Shown piece after piece: positions 1-13,779 of a stretch of 64,000 bases of DNA. The number at the start of each line of letters is the position of its first letter. Positions within the stretch are counted from its first letter, which is position 1. The position numbers and the translations under genes are program-made. The stretch lies in the NCBI GenBank assembly GCA_013399895.1, contig VXBA01001686.1, positions 1-64,000 of the forward strand. Reading direction: 5' to 3'. Source of the stretch: Serilophus lunatus. Its lineage: Eukaryota; Chordata; Aves; Passeriformes; Eurylaimidae. The notes under the pieces were generated by a model. It had not been told where the DNA came from and did not search any database. It saw nothing but the letters and a program-made list of their open reading frames with translations.

Positions 1-3000
1 GGCCGTAGTTTGAGGACCCCCTGGACTAAAGTGTTCAAAAAGCCAGTGAGGTGAGACATAGGGCACAGACCCCTTTCCAAGTGCACTGCACAGTGGAATG
101 ATGAAGCAGTGTCAGACTACAGACTGACTTCAGGACATGCAGTTACCAGTGAATGGACTCAGGCTGCATCTTGACAAACAACATCCATTCATTCATGCAT
201 CTATCTGTTTGGATTCATCTAGTCATTGTGCCTCGTTGTGTGGAGCAGGAGACACACTCAATACACAGTCTGGCAGAATGCAAAGCAGTCAAGTGAAACA
301 GCTGGAGAGACAGCAAAATGATCCACCCAGATCAACATGAAGATGATTTCATTTACCATAAGCTTACTAGTATTTAAAGTGGGACAATATGCTAATTCAT
401 ACCAAGAATGTAAACATAGATCTCTTCAGTGTGTAGTGACTCAGATGATTTAAGTAAATGATCAGGTAAGGTAATGGGAAGCTTATTTCTATTGGATTTC
501 TCTGAAAAACCCTCCATGCATTTAGAAACCATATGACAATGATAGTAGAAGGCAGGAGGATGGATGAAATTGTGAGTATCAGCATACAAAGTTAATAAGA
601 TTCTATCCATAAGACTCATATGATGAGTTCTAGTCTTTTTTCTTACCTCTTTTGAGCATCCAAGATAATCTTTATTTCAAATATCACCCTAGGAGCACTC
701 AACTGAAGTGGGATTTACTCTAAGTGAGCAAGAAAAATACTCTAAAACATTCTGAGCTCCAAACCTTAATAAAAAAATAAAAGTATTTCCCTTTAAAACA
801 CAATTCTCAGGGAAAATAAGCCGACCTTTTTTTTTTTTTTGAGTCAACAAATACACTGTGGAAAGACGGCATGTTGGCTCTCTTTGAGAAACAGACAATC
901 AAATTCTCCTTTTCTGCCCCCAGTCACAGCTAACTGAAGACCACCAGTGGTAGTGAAAAGCTGTTGGATGTATTTGACTTTTACAGATCTTTCTGAGTTG
1001 GATACTAACAGCAGTTACCAAACAGGAGCCCAAACATTAAATACAATTAAATTTTTTGAATCCAGTAGTGTTGGAAGTGCTTCAATTATTCAAGCCTTGT
1101 GTTATGCCAGGTGAGGTCACAATTCTTAATGCTCTTCAGATTTAATATTCCTGCCATATTTTGAAAGCTTGATTATCAAAATTATCCTTTGTCCCTCGTG
1201 TCATGTAGATAACTGAGGTTTATACAGTTCATGCAAAACAGATTTTGTACCTCATTAAACAGACACATCTGTATTTCCACAATGTAATTCCTGACCACAA
1301 TCTGTGCAGTTTAAATGCTCATGCCTGGACAGCACGATTATGCTAACTATAAAGTAAGCTGGGCTTTAAGTCAATAACTGCTAGAAACCCACAAATCAAG
1401 TGGCACAGCTCCAGTTTTGGAAGCAGATTGATTTTCTGCTCTCTGAATAGACATGCAAAATGGCACCATTTGTTACGTTATTCAAGCTGTTCAGCTCAAC
1501 AGTGTTTCGCTCATGTCTAACTTACATTGGCACAGATCATTACTTGTTTTTAGCAGGAGTGAGAGTCCAGAAGGCAAATCATAACAGCTCAATTAGTTTA
1601 AAATAGTACTACAAACATGTGACATGTAGATGCTAATTCTTAGTTTGTTCTAACAATGCAGGATACTTTAACAGAGTAACTTCAGCATGTAAGTTCACAA
1701 ACTCCCTTGTTTGTATACTGGTGGGGACTACATAGAAGTCCTCGACACGAATTAACTCCCATGTGTTTACCTCAAACACAGAAGTACACAAGAATACAGA
1801 GGGAGCAGACTCACTCTTAAGACACACAACCAAAGTCTAGGGGAAAACCAAACTCTTATCAATCAGCCCATCTTCTTGGGAAGAGCCCACAGAGAGCACA
1901 GGAAGGTGCACAACTGCCAAAGCACCACAGGAATCTCTTTCCCGGGTACCAGCACATCCCACTGGCTAAGAGAAAATTCTCAAATACAGCATTCTTGAAA
2001 ACTAGGACATAACTGCCATTCTGTTTTCAGGAAGACAAGTTTACAGGTGATATATATATCTAATCCAGCACTTCTGAGTGGTTTTTTGACCCTATTTCAT
2101 ACTCCATTATCTGAGAAGCACCCTAGCAGTATAAGATAGCTAAGAGACCCGTATCCAAAGTCCTATTCACAGGGCAATGCCATGCGTAGATGATGGCTCT
2201 GAGGGATCTTTCAGGAAAGAAGTGGGAAAGTGGAGTGCAGAGAAAGGAGAGGGAGAAGAAAACATCTGATACCTTTCTCAGCCCACCAACTGCAAAGAAC
2301 ATGGAGCAGCAGTGACAGCCAGAGAAGGGGATGAGAGCAGCCGAGGGAATTGGGAAGAGCTACACAAAAGTCACATAGGAGTAGGCAGGGACCAGAGCTA
2401 AAGACAGAAGCATAGAACATGGCAGTAACTCTGAAAGGATGTGGCACTGGTGGACAGACCCCAAGAGGGCAGCAGTACGATCAAAGGTGGGAGTCAGCGT
2501 TTGTGAGGGTGCTTCCTTTGGAAGGAGAGTAGAAAGGAAAGTGCCCACAGAAATAAAAAAGTTATCATGGAGCCACCTAAGGTACAGAAAAAAATGGGGC
2601 TTTACAGCTTCTGAAACAATGTTACTGTGAGGAAATTAACACAATCAGCATTCCTTTGAACAAGTCACAATGTCAGGCTATAGCACTCAGAGAAGGTGGG
2701 TAGCAATACATTCCAGAATCAGCAGGGGTACAGCCAGTGAGTTTTATGCCATTTAAAATGCCTCAGAAGGGTTGTTTCATGGATACTTTAATATGCAGAA
2801 ACTCAATTATCCATGTCCTAGTTTTTGACTATACCTAAGTATTTGTCTTACAAGATACTATTCCCAATGCATCTCTAGGCTTATGTGTTTTATATATATA
2901 TATACATGTATAAAATCTTGAATTATATTTAGCGACAACTGGTAAAAAAACATTAGTGCTATCTGAAAAAGAAATACATTACAGTGTTTGTATCACTAAT

Positions 3001-6000
3001 CCTGTATAGGCGTTCACTTTTACCTTAGCTTTTTATTCATGAAAGATCTTCCCCTCAAAAGTTATTTTATATAGCTAGAATTATACAGCTAGAATTAGTT
3101 TACAGATTTCACTTGGAAAAAATTAAATCTTCATCCCAGTTTCTACCCTATAGTGTTCGAAGTATTTCCACATGCATTGCTCTTATCCATAAATCCACCT
3201 GTGGGAAGGCAATTTCCGCTATGAGTACCTAGCTGAAGTTGAGTTTAGCTCTTTGCAGGATTAAGCCCCATGAAGCAGAAGTAGTCTGCAATACAGAGGA
3301 GGTCAGAGTACACTAATTCTCTGAGAGGCTGCAGATTATATCTCATGCGGCAGGTTGCCAAGGAGCTGCTAGGAGCAGAGAACAAATACAGATGGGAGGA
3401 GGTGGATGCAGCAAGGGTGGAATTACACTGAAATGACTTTGGCTACAAGTGTGACAATAACAGGCAATAGGAGCGGACAAAGCCCATGACCAGGCAAGGA
3501 TGCTCCAGCAGAACTACCAGAAGAGCCCTTGGAGGTCCCAGCAATGTTTCCTCCAATGACTGGAGTTTCATGCCACAGCTCTGTCAGGCATCCTCATCTC
3601 CAAACCACCTCCTTCAGCTGCTCTCTCCTTCCACCTACTGTCCAGGAAACCCAGAACCACTCCTCACATGTTCTGAAGGTTCTGTCCCTTTCCTTCCCCT
3701 CCTTTCTCCTTTTCAAACTGAGTTATGAGGAAGGAGAAATCACACGAGAAAAGTCTGAAATTGCTAAACAAGCTATTAAAAAAATCTTAGTAAGCTCAGT
3801 GACAGATATAAAAACCTCACAGCTTTTCCCTGAAGAATCATTCAGCTATTTCAAAGCTGCACTGGTTTACCAAGCACTAGTTAAGGAACATTTCTTTATT
3901 CAAGAGAGCACTGATGCACGTGCCTACACAAGTGTATGCTTTCACAACACAGCAACTTAGAAATGCAACTTTCAGTTGTCTTAGATAAGACAGTCATTTT
4001 AAACTATTGTTTTTCCCCCTGGCTTCTTGGGCAAGCTTTATGCAAGAAGATTTTATCTCTTGCTCTCCCCTGTACTGTAGTGGTAATACATATTTACATC
4101 ACCTCATAGTGGTGTCATGAGGATTCGTCAATGCTTATAAGCACTGTGAAGATGAGAAGTCCTACAAGCAATAAAGCGTATCAAGGGAAGAGGGTTTTAA
4201 TGCACACTTAGACCTGTGATCTCTCTCCTCTTCCACTCTCCTCATGAGCATCTCTAAAGCTGTTTGCCAAAATCCGTCCTACGGAACTGCCAAAACTGGC
4301 CACTGTATAGGCCCAGGGGACCGAACCACTCAGATAAGTAAAGTTAACAGTGCTGATCTCAGGCACAGCAAAAATATTGAGAACATACATATACTTTAAA
4401 AATCCCTACAGAGGCAATGACAAGGAGGAAAATGTGCTTGTGAAATCAGAATGAGCTCCAGGAACAATGAACAAATGAGCTGATTGTTATTTAGCTTGGG
4501 GAAAGTACTACTTTTTCCTCATTTGATTCAATGCCATGCTTCCCTCTGATTTAGTGATTTGTGTCTTCCATTTCTAAATTATATTCTGGCTAAATATAGT
4601 TATCATAGAGAACAGTAAACCCAGCCTGAGCACCTGGGTATTTGTTACAGACAGGCTATTCTGGAAGCAGTGGCACACCATAACCAGCATTCAAAAACTG
4701 CCTCCAGTGTGCTGAGTTTTGCCAAGGCCAATGACATCAGCACTTGGTTCATCAGGCAGCTCCTCTTCCTCTCCCCTGTCCCACTCACACATGGAGACCT
4801 GGTCCACATACAGACTCTGGCCCTGAAGCTGGAAACAGGAGCTCTGTGGTTACTTCTCAGGTACAATAGTCATTTCTCCTGTGCCTCCTCAGTGCCCCAG
4901 TCTGACAGTGACCCACATTGTCATCCAAATTCATCGAGGAACCACAACTGGGAAACCAGAGCAGGTAGCACAGGTTCCAACAAACTTGAGCAACCAGCTC
5001 TCGAGGACACATGAGGTGAGGCACAGCTACGCCATCCGAACAGTCCAGATTCAAACTTCATGTGTTTGTTCTCTGAGCCTCAGGATCAACCCTGGCCTCA
5101 CCAGCTGTGTACAAAGGAGACATAAGCACCCTTTGCAAGCGCTAATAACCTATGCCCGACTTGTCAAAGCACCAGCTTACCTTTTCTTGACAGTAGTTCT
5201 AAAACTGTACCCTTACCTGAGAGGCTCTAGCGAAGGAATGTCATAGCTCATCTGTAATTCAACATCAAGCACTGAAAAAGTAGGTCAGGAGCCATGCTGG
5301 CACTGCCCCGAGCCCACCCGGGGTCAGGGCTGTGCAGGGACAAGGCTCAACCTGACGGCAGCAACGAGCAATTTGAAATCTTCAAGGAGCTGGCAAAGAG
5401 AATGCCGCCACTTGTAAGTCTGAACACTAGTTTGCCACAGGAGACTGTATGACTTCAGTGATTTTAGGATGCTTTTCTTTAATGAAAACATTCTGTCACC
5501 ACCTGTCAGGAATAAATTTAGGCAAAGAAAACAAGACAATATTGAACTAGAAGGCAGGATCTTGCAAAACATCAGAGCTGATTCATCCCTTCCCATTCCT
5601 TCCCCCATCCTACTCCAGGCACAATGCCGAGAATACATTAACTTGCCTGGGAATTTAAATTAGATTACTGTCCACTATCAGTGACTTCAGATTCCTTTAT
5701 TCTCTACCACTGCCATACTTCTGTAATTCTGTAATACTGAAAAAGCAACTCCATCTTGTTCTTCAATTACTCCTACAGGGTCTGGCAGCAGAGGTGCCAA
5801 GTACAGAAGTCTTGACTACTCACTACCATCCCTAGAACTGGTACACCAGGGTATTAGGATATAAATCTGTTATTTTTCCCTGAACATGTGTGAATTACCA
5901 AAATATTATGTATGTTGGTACACATTCTTGCTTGCTAAAGCTGCACTCAGGTTTTTTAGAATCTGAAAACAGTAGTTAAGTCACCTGTTGAAGGGTTAAG

Positions 6001-6746
6001 CTGAAAACCACTCTTGGATTAAAAAAAACAAACCTCTTGGATCACACATTTAAAGAAGAAATGATAAATAAGTGTCAGGAATCTGAGGCTGCTATCATTA
6101 CCCAAGGCTAGGGACATTTTATTCTGCATACCCTCAACTCATTCTGCATAGTTTCTGCAATGATAGCACTCAGGATTGCAGCCTAGAAAGCTCTCTGGCT
6201 ACACTTCTCCAAAGTAATTAAAAAAAATCAAAATTTACTCACATAATATAATTTATCACCCTGCAGAAGGAGCTTTTTCCTGCTCCTTTCCCTCATCCTG
6301 GTAGTCCCTGTGTTCAGCTGCACTCCTGTGCAGATGTTCTCCAAGCCACAAAAACCCACTTTGCCCAGACCAGTAGCTGACCTGGCAGCAGCAACTGGCA
6401 TTGAAAGCAGCCCTCTCTGAAAAGTCTTTTTTGTGTTGCAGAGCAGTTCAGAAAAACACCACAATCTACCTGAAATTTCCCACAGCTCAAACAAGCAACC
6501 TCAGTGACTGGATGCTTGGAAAGGGAATGTCATGGGATAGTAACAGGGTCTGGCAGCAGAAGGAAAGAAACCTCTGAGGCTGGACACAGCTTCCCGGTTG
6601 CAAGGCTGGGCACAGTTATATCTCTGCTGAGAGCAGATGCAAATAGCAAAAATCTTAGAAAACTTGTACTGGTTCTTTCTTACTATAGGTCTGAGGGAAG
6701 CCATTTGCTCAAGTCTGTACAACCAGCCCTGCTTTCAATAGCAAGA
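1..6746. other. Non-coding stretch, no gene recognised
   Basis: AT-rich unique-looking sequence. The longest open frame (143 codons, plus strand, 3529-3960) has no domain, no splice context and low-complexity Ser/Pro/Leu composition, so I do not call it. Small simple repeats are present: a 14-T run near 827-840 and a short TA run near 2892-2902. A purine-rich block lies at about 2210-2560 and a somewhat GC-richer block at about 4660-5060; neither resembles a known family to me. If the CpG island at 13.8-15.2 kb is the TMCC3 promoter, this stretch would lie in the first intron of that gene, which is inference only. Confidence 0.6.
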
Positions 6747-6833
6747 AATCATCGAATCCAGCCTCTGACCGAGCACCACCATGGCAACTAAACTATATCA
6801 CTAAGTGCCACGTCCAGTTGTTTCTTGAAAACT

Positions 6834-6947
6834 TACACAGAATTAACAAGGTTGGAAAAGACCGTAGAGATCATCAAGTCCAACATATTACCTAATTCAT
6901 CAATCTAACGAACACCATCCCATCATCTAAACACCATCCCATCATCT
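6834..6947 (-). mobile_element. Short CR1 3' end nested inside another CR1
   Basis: About 114 bp matching a CR1 3' terminus (sense strand minus; plus-strand text runs from ACACAGAATTAACAAGG) sits between two segments of the surrounding CR1. The 4-mer AACT occurs at both edges (6830-6833 and 6948-6951), consistent with a short target duplication. Skipping the insert makes the outer element continuous with the usual CR1 sequence (…CTTGAA / CTCCAGAGGTGGTGACTCC…). The insert also contains a 19-bp direct tandem duplication (6912-6949). An alternative is recombination between two CR1 copies. The insertion reading is an inference from my memory of the CR1 consensus. Confidence 0.6.
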
Positions 6948-6949
6948 AA
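6912..6949. repeat. 19-bp tandem duplication
   Basis: Two adjacent near-perfect copies of AACACCATCCCATCATCTA, inside the nested CR1 fragment. It is most likely a local slippage duplication in this lineage. Confidence 0.85.
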
Positions 6950-7400
6950 CTCCAGAGGTGGTGACTCCACCACTTCCATGGACTGTCCATTCCAATACTC
7001 AACAATCCTTTCAGTGAAGAAATTCCTCATGGCGTCCAACCTTAACCTCCTCTGGTGCAACTTGAGGCCATTTCCTCCTGCCCTGTTGCTGGTTGCCTGG
7101 GAGAAGAGACCAACTCTCAAGTAGTTGTAGAGACCAATAAGGTCCCCCTGAGCCACCTCCTCTCCAGGCTAAACAACCCCAGCTCCCTCAGTGGCTCCTC
7201 ACGAGACCTCTGCTCCAGACCCTTCCCAGCTCTGTTACCCTTTTCTGGATGTGCTCCAGTACCTCAATATCTTTCTTGTAGTGAGTGGCCCAGAACTGGA
7301 CACAGCGCTCAAGGTGGGGCCTCACCAGTGCTGAGTATGTGGGGACAACCACTGCTCTGGTCCTGCTGGACACACTCTTTGTGATACAGGCTCTAACTCC

Positions 7401-10400
7401 CAGGAAGACCCAGACAGACTGAATCTAAATGATAAAAAGCAATGTGAAGTATATCTCTTCAGTTTATACTTAAAAAGATAAAAAAGGACAAAAATTCCCC
7501 TTTATTTCTGAGCAAGTCAATATTTATCATACATCCATTCACACTCATTAACTCAAGTAGGACAGTACCAAAGGTTTGCCACTGGAGAATATGTCCTTTT
7601 TAAACAGTTAATGGAGTTTTAATTAATTGTGTTACTTGAAAATATATCTTGACAAAAAGTAAGATAACTGAAATGCATTAAAAAGTGTGTTTATCCACCT
7701 GCCCAGAAATAAGCTGAAAAATACAAAGAGAACATAGAGCAGTTTTTAGAGCACCTGAAAAGAATAGAGAACTACTAGCAGACTGGTAAATTTGATTACT
7801 GGTATGAATTGTATGAGATGAAGGCGAGCAATAATACAAAAAGAAAAAGCCCCCAGATATAAATACTAAATACTTTATAAAAATAAGAGAGGATAAAGAG
7901 CTTTAAGCCTTTTTTTTCAACTAGAGGTGAGTTTTTCATGGGAAAATTAATATTTTCATCAGAAATATATTTTCTTAGGGGTTTTGTTTGGTTTTTAGTC
8001 AAAATCTAATTTTCTATTAAAAAAGCTTTGGTAAAAATAATATGGGCCAGTGAAACATTTGCTTTCATGATGGTTTCTGGTACTCAGGGTCAGGTTCCAC
8101 TGCATTAACTACAATGGCTTAAGATCAATTGTTCAGAAGCAGGAAAACAGGGACCAAAGAGCCAGTGTCCTGATTTTATAGGTCCTGAGGCCACAAGAGA
8201 TCTGTCAGGGTATGCACAGATGTTGTAGTAGGGCAGAAAAGGTGAGCCTTAGCCATTTTTCGCCTTACAACTTGAGACTGTGAGAGTTTTTTGGAAGTTT
8301 TACTTACTCTTCAATCAGCTCATCTCTTCCCTTTTTTTCCCCTGTGTCTATTTTTTCTTTTTTTTTTTTAAGATTTCTTTTTCTGTATATATTTCCCACT
8401 GCTAGTAAGAAGACAATGATGTTAACTGGCCCTTCTTTGTGTCTTTTGTTCTAGAATGTGCTTTGTCCCCACCTCAGGCCAAGGAGACAGGGAAATAAAT
8501 GTTCATCCTGGCGTAGGCAAGCTGTTAAGAAATGTGCAACCAGCCATTCTGACTTACCACTGCACTGAAGGGGAATCATGAGCACAAAACATTACTTTAA
8601 AAAAGTCCTTCTGGTTTTAGTTCAGTGAAGCTAACATGTTTAAGAGATCATAATCTTCCCCATTTGTTTTCTCACTGTTTCAATCTTAAATTACTCACAC
8701 CTTCTCTCAGACAATATACTCACAAAACATTTCTCAGCTGACCTGATGAATCAATGGTATGATTCTAACAGACTGAATATCTCACAAGCAACCTCAGCAG
8801 AAAACAAAGCTCAGTTCTGTGCTACTGGACTGTGAGGAACGTACTGGCTCACATTAAATCTGTGCTTGTGCCTTGGCTGGAACAGTGGCCAACAGTGGAT
8901 GCCTTGGGAAGACTCCCATGACCAGAATAATCATCTATTTTCCAGCAGCTGGAGATCTGCACTACTGGCTTTCTGAGCAAGTAAGGGTTAATTTTGTCCT
9001 TAGGGGCTTTTGAAGTATTCTACCCGAACTTGAATCCATGGAAACACGTGCTCTTCCCAACACTTAAAGGCCAGGAATCTCACAGCTAAATGAGGAGCAT
9101 ATCCTACTGCTCTAAACCTGGGGGGGGCCTGATGGTTTCATTTGATGGTCCCAGTTCTTTTGCTGACAAAGACTGTGAACAGTTAGTCATTCTCAATTTT
9201 TATCTCCTCATGTCACTTATGCCTTGCTCTTCTCTCTGCTAACCAAAAGAGATAGCAGACAAAAATATGTGCAGCAAGAAAGACAGTTGAAAGCACATCA
9301 GCCATTCAAATGACATTTTGGAATGGACTTCAATACGTAAGCCTCACTGACTTTCCATTACATTTTGGTTCCTTATTGTTCAACCTCAAACAATTTTACT
9401 CTAGAACCTTAAGAAAATAAATTCTAGGACAGAGACATTAGGTAGATGGTAGATAAATGTGAGAAATTCCCATTGACATTTCTTTATACCACAATGACAC
9501 TTTCAACTGAGGACCTCCAAAACAGCAAAAATTTCACCCTATCTTTTAAACATCCTAGTTTTTGTTACTGAGCAGAAGAAATTATCCTTCCATCATCTAT
9601 TGCCTGCCACAGCACACATCACTACTGAGCCTGAAGTCTCTGCTTCATTGCCTTGGTCCCCTTTATATCTTTGCTACTTTCAAGCCTTTTCAAGCACTGG
9701 AAAATTGCAGCTCCATTTTGGTCCATATTTGCATCCTAGGCACTGTTGGCAGAGATAGATCTTACTGCTAATGAGTTGAATCAAAGAAAAAAAAAAGCAG
9801 AAGCAGTGATGGGAAAGATGAACTCTTTAGCATACAGAAGCGGTTAAGGTAAAGGTAGGAAATCCTTAGTCCTTCAAAACGATTGCTGGTGTCCCACCAA
9901 AATCCTCAGTCACACATCATGTGATCTTTTAGGCACTTAAACTCCTGCAGGCACCTAAATGCACTACAAATTCACAAAAATCCACTTAAATCCACCCCAG
10001 TCACAGCCTGCCCAAGAGGAGGAGAAATCTCCGGCTGTCTGTCCTGTTTCTCCTGAAGGCCAGAGACCTCTGTCCAAATCCCAACTCTGCTGCATCTGGA
10101 GCAAGGATTTATCCAGTGCTTCCTAATGCCAGTGTAGCCTCTGTCTTAGCCTGTTAAACTGCCTGCATGTTAACTCAGCTAAATCTAATGCTTAAGTAAG
10201 TTATCTGTTGTCATGGATTTAACTGCTAACACATTTTATATTCCCTAAGGGTAGTCAAAATAGAGCCTCTTAAATAGCTGAAAAGGAAAATCTCATTATT
10301 GCCTCAGCCCTGAAATGTAGTCTTTGACTGATGGGGTTATATGCTATTTGAAGACAATCTCTGAGCAACTAAAGATACTAAAAGGACACGTTTTTTCCTC

Positions 10401-13400
10401 AGAAGTGCTATGGTGACATCCACTCCCATCAGTCCAAGTGTCCCATGATGTGCAGTTTTGCCCAACAAGCTGTAAAGACCAGAGACAACAACTTGGGTTA
10501 AAAATAAAGCTTTCATGCTGCTCAAACACCTGGTGAATAAATTTTACAGCAAGATGCAGCACTGTCCTGTACCCGCACCTGTGAAGGTGTATTTGTCCCT
10601 GCTTGCTACCTTATCAATTAAACAGAACATTAACAAACCAGGCTGTTTCCTTTCCCTAATCATCAGTACTTGCAGGAGTAGTTACTGATTACTGAGCATC
10701 AGAGCCAAAACCCATCTAAGAGTATCAAATGATACGTAATAAAAATAGAAGTAGCACACAATTCCATTATAGATTTCCTTAACCCAATTTGGATTTTCAG
10801 TATATTATGTTCATACTAATTTCTTGGTTTTGTTGTCCTTAAATACTAATTTCTTGTTGGTGTGTTTGATATTCATTAATTTCCAAGTGTAGGTACATCT
10901 TACCTGAAGAAATAACACCAGCAGTATTTGACATGTGAATTTGTTTACCCTATTCAAAATGAACAAGGTACACAGAACTGGTATTCAAAAAGATAATAAA
11001 AGCAGACACAAATGAGACTTTATATAAAGGCTGTTGAGACTGAGTAAATTAGTTCCTAACATGGTCAATTGAGAGAGGTAGGTCATCTGGCAGGAGAAGC
11101 TGAGAGAAACAAGTCCAAAGAGACAAGATTGCTGAGCTTTGGAGAATTTGCTTTCCATCTGTTACCTGGAAATGTAGTCTGTCCTCTCTGCTATCACACT
11201 ACTGCAATGTCTAATAGACAGTTTAACTCCATGAACTACAATGCCAATCTATTTTATTTGAATGATCAGGAAGGGGGAAGTACGTAAAAATAGGAAAACA
11301 ACATCAGGGATTTTCTTCCTGATTATATGCATTAGTATTTTCTTACGAATAAGAAAATGAATGAAAAGAGAAGAGCATATGGAAGAAAAAGAATCAGATC
11401 TTTCACATGGTGTGAAACAAAGTGGACCAACCTCAGCTGGTGTCAGCTACACATCAGCTGCAGCACCTAGATATTACACAACAGTGTTCAAACAAACGAG
11501 AAAGTACTTGGAAATGCCTATGTCACCTCTAACTATTGTGAATGGCTTGAAGAGTGAGTAGTGGTGGCCAGGAAGCTCTGTACACACAGCCACAGTGTTT
11601 CTGAAGTCTGAAAAGAGTATGGAGAGACAAGAAAGGGGGGAGGGGGGACTCTGGAAGGATGAAACTCTTATAAAGCATCTCACATGTGGTGTTAGGATAA
11701 TATTAGTACTCATCGACCTCACTAGTACTCAGAGCATTTTAGAAAGCTCTCCCTTCATGAAGAACAGCTTGGATATATGCAGCTGCAGGGGCCAGAAGGG
11801 GTGGCAGACAGAGAGGCAGGCGCTTGGTAAGAGCTGCTGAGCTCCAGGCACCAGGCTTAGCAGAGAATCCTGACAGCAGCAGGCTAGCAAAGCATTGCTA
11901 CTGCCCACCCTTCCCTGCCTGTGGTGGTCTCTCTGCCATACTGCACAGCCCTGAGGCATACAGCACCACATCCCACTCAGCCTGAACAGCTCTGCTTTCC
12001 TACAGCAGGGACCTGAGGAACACGTGGAGGGTCATGGACCTATGATGTTCTTCTGCACTGGTGAGCAAAAGTGCAGAGGAGGTTGCACAGAGCATCACTG
12101 TGTCACTCTTGAAAGCACAGGACTGCCAGCCTCTGCACACAACTGCTGGCTTCAGGTCACCAGCACGTGAAGGACTTCATCCCATTCCAGTGCCTGAAGC
12201 ACGGGGAGCAGGCAGGTTCCCCAGAGAGATCAGCTCACCTGAGAAGCCAACAGCTCAGCTTAGGGAAAGCGCACTTCACCCACAGAACTCAACCCAGCCC
12301 CCACAACGTTTCACTGATTCCACCCATTCTCATAGGTCTACTTTCTCTAGAGGTAAAATTCAGTACACTCCCAATAGAAAGAACAAGGACATTAGTTTGT
12401 CTCCAGCAACAAACCCTAGATTTTTACTGTTTATGAGACACCCAGAACAACTCTTTACTTACTGCTCCTTTATGAGCGCGGATGGCACTGGAAAACTTGA
12501 TTCAAAAGTGTAGATTTAACACTAAGCTGTTGACCCATACTGAGTGTAGGTTTAACACTAAGCCCCTGTGCAAGAGCTGGAGCTTTTTACTCAGTGGCCC
12601 ATTCCTCTCCAGCTGTATTTATTTATTTATTTAGCACGGACACATGGATTTATTTCTTTATTTAGCACTGCATTTGGGGACAGCAAATCAGAAGGGTCTC
12701 CTCTGATTAGGCTTTCTCTTGCTGGCCACAAAATCATATGACAGGAGAGCAACAGAAAACCAGGTGTTTCTCCCTGGTTTATCTTCCCTTCCTGACAGAT
12801 ATAAAAGCAAAGAAAGGGGATACTAAGACAGAAATGGTAGAAAATCCTCTGTAACAGTAGAGAATAGAGGACACAAAGTAATCAATGCTGAAGTTTTATA
12901 CTCCACCCTACGACATGAAACTAATTTTTAACTGTCCGTTGCCCCATGACTACTGTTTTTCCAAGACATGCTAAGGACCTGATCTCTGTACTCAGTGAGG
13001 AAATGCTGTCCAATGGGAATGCCTGAAGTAGGATCAGAGCACTCCTGACTCAAAGCGAGGGCTGCAATTGTGGTTTTTATTTCTTGCTCCATTTACCTAA
13101 AAGGAGATTTCCTTTTTTATATGATTTGTCATGCAGCCTTCATTAGCCCTAAGGTGTTATCTAAATATTACAGATTTTATCACTTTTAAGCTTAAATTAC
13201 CTTAGTTTAACTTCTCTTGACTCTGCTCTTAGTGCTGGCGTACAGCAGAGGAATTTAGCACAGGTGGTCCATGATTCACACGGAGGTCAGTCTGCAAGGG
13301 ATGGCTCATGACCACGCAGCACAAAACAGGCTGACAGTGTAAACCAACGCTCAAGCCCCGATTCAGCCCCTAAACAGCCACAGAACTAGGTATGAAAAAG

Positions 13401-13779
13401 AAACAAGGCTCGAATACCTTGTATCCACAATCCACAAGGTCATTTTGACCTTTAATAAACTCCTAATTTCAAATCTTGGCCATCTCTGTACACCCCCTCC
13501 TTGTAAGAAAAGGAGTATGATGGGCAATGGAAGAAGGTAAAATTTAAATAAAGCGTTTGTTCCACATTATTCACAATAAGAAGACAGAATTAATCAGTTT
13601 TCTCTTAACCAGCTTGTCCGAACCGTACAATAACCACATAATAATTAACACTAAGTGTAAAATACTGCTCTGGGATATTTGTAAAAGAGATTAGCAATAT
13701 CAGGCTTAGTCCTCCTAAGTGGAAGGTTCCTCCTCAGAACAATGAAAAATCCTAAATTATCTCATTTGTTGCCAGGTTC
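7401..13779. other. Non-coding stretch, no gene recognised
   Basis: AT-rich non-coding sequence. The largest frame (150 codons, plus, 12061-12513) lies in a locally GC-richer block at about 11.6-12.5 kb and shows no recognisable domain or conserved-looking composition. Minor repeats: an 8-G run near 9121-9128, a diverged direct repeat around 12508-12565 sharing GTGTAG(A/G)TTTAACACTAAGC, and a TATT run near 12617-12640 that is partly repeated at about 12650. I see no tRNA, rRNA or transposon I can name. Confidence 0.6.
12508..12565. repeat. Diverged direct repeat, about 35-bp period
   Basis: The motif GTGTAGATTTAACACTAAGC recurs about 35 bp later as GTGTAGGTTTAACACTAAGC. The intervening bases have diverged. 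There is no gene context, and a neutral tandem duplication is the simplest reading. Confidence 0.7.

Larger units (their letters stand above)
6747..7400 (-). mobile_element. CR1 LINE fragment (5'-truncated, with nested CR1)
   Basis: Chicken-repeat-1 family non-LTR retrotransposon. Read on the minus strand it encodes remnants of the C-terminal part of the CR1 ORF2 reverse transcriptase: YSALVRPHLERCVQFWA around 7373-7270, then a frame with LIGLYNYLRVGLFSQATSN around 7140-7080, both typical of the region downstream of the RT catalytic core. The sense 3' end lies near 6747. Frames are interrupted by stops, so it is dead. Only the 3' part of the element is present, as usual for CR1 copies. The copy is interrupted at 6834-6947 by a second CR1 3' end, listed separately. 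The left limit is good to a few bases, the right limit to about 20 bases. Confidence 0.9.

Noticed and set aside
3529..3960. 143-codon plus-strand frame
   Set aside because: Chance open frame: it starts in Ser/Pro-rich low-complexity sequence, with no family resemblance and no supporting signals.
5718..5745. TTCTGTAATTCTGTAATAC resembling a CR1 tail
   Set aside because: No CR1 body sequence adjoins it on either strand. A similar orphan patch at about 28645-28660 was set aside for the same reason.
5777..6562. Shared 16-mer AGGGTCTGGCAGCAGA at about 5778 and about 6546
   Set aside because: The flanks do not align, so it is not a tandem or inverted duplication that I can support.
12061..12513. 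150-codon plus-strand frame
   Set aside because: No domain, no splice context, and composition as expected from a GC-richer non-coding patch.
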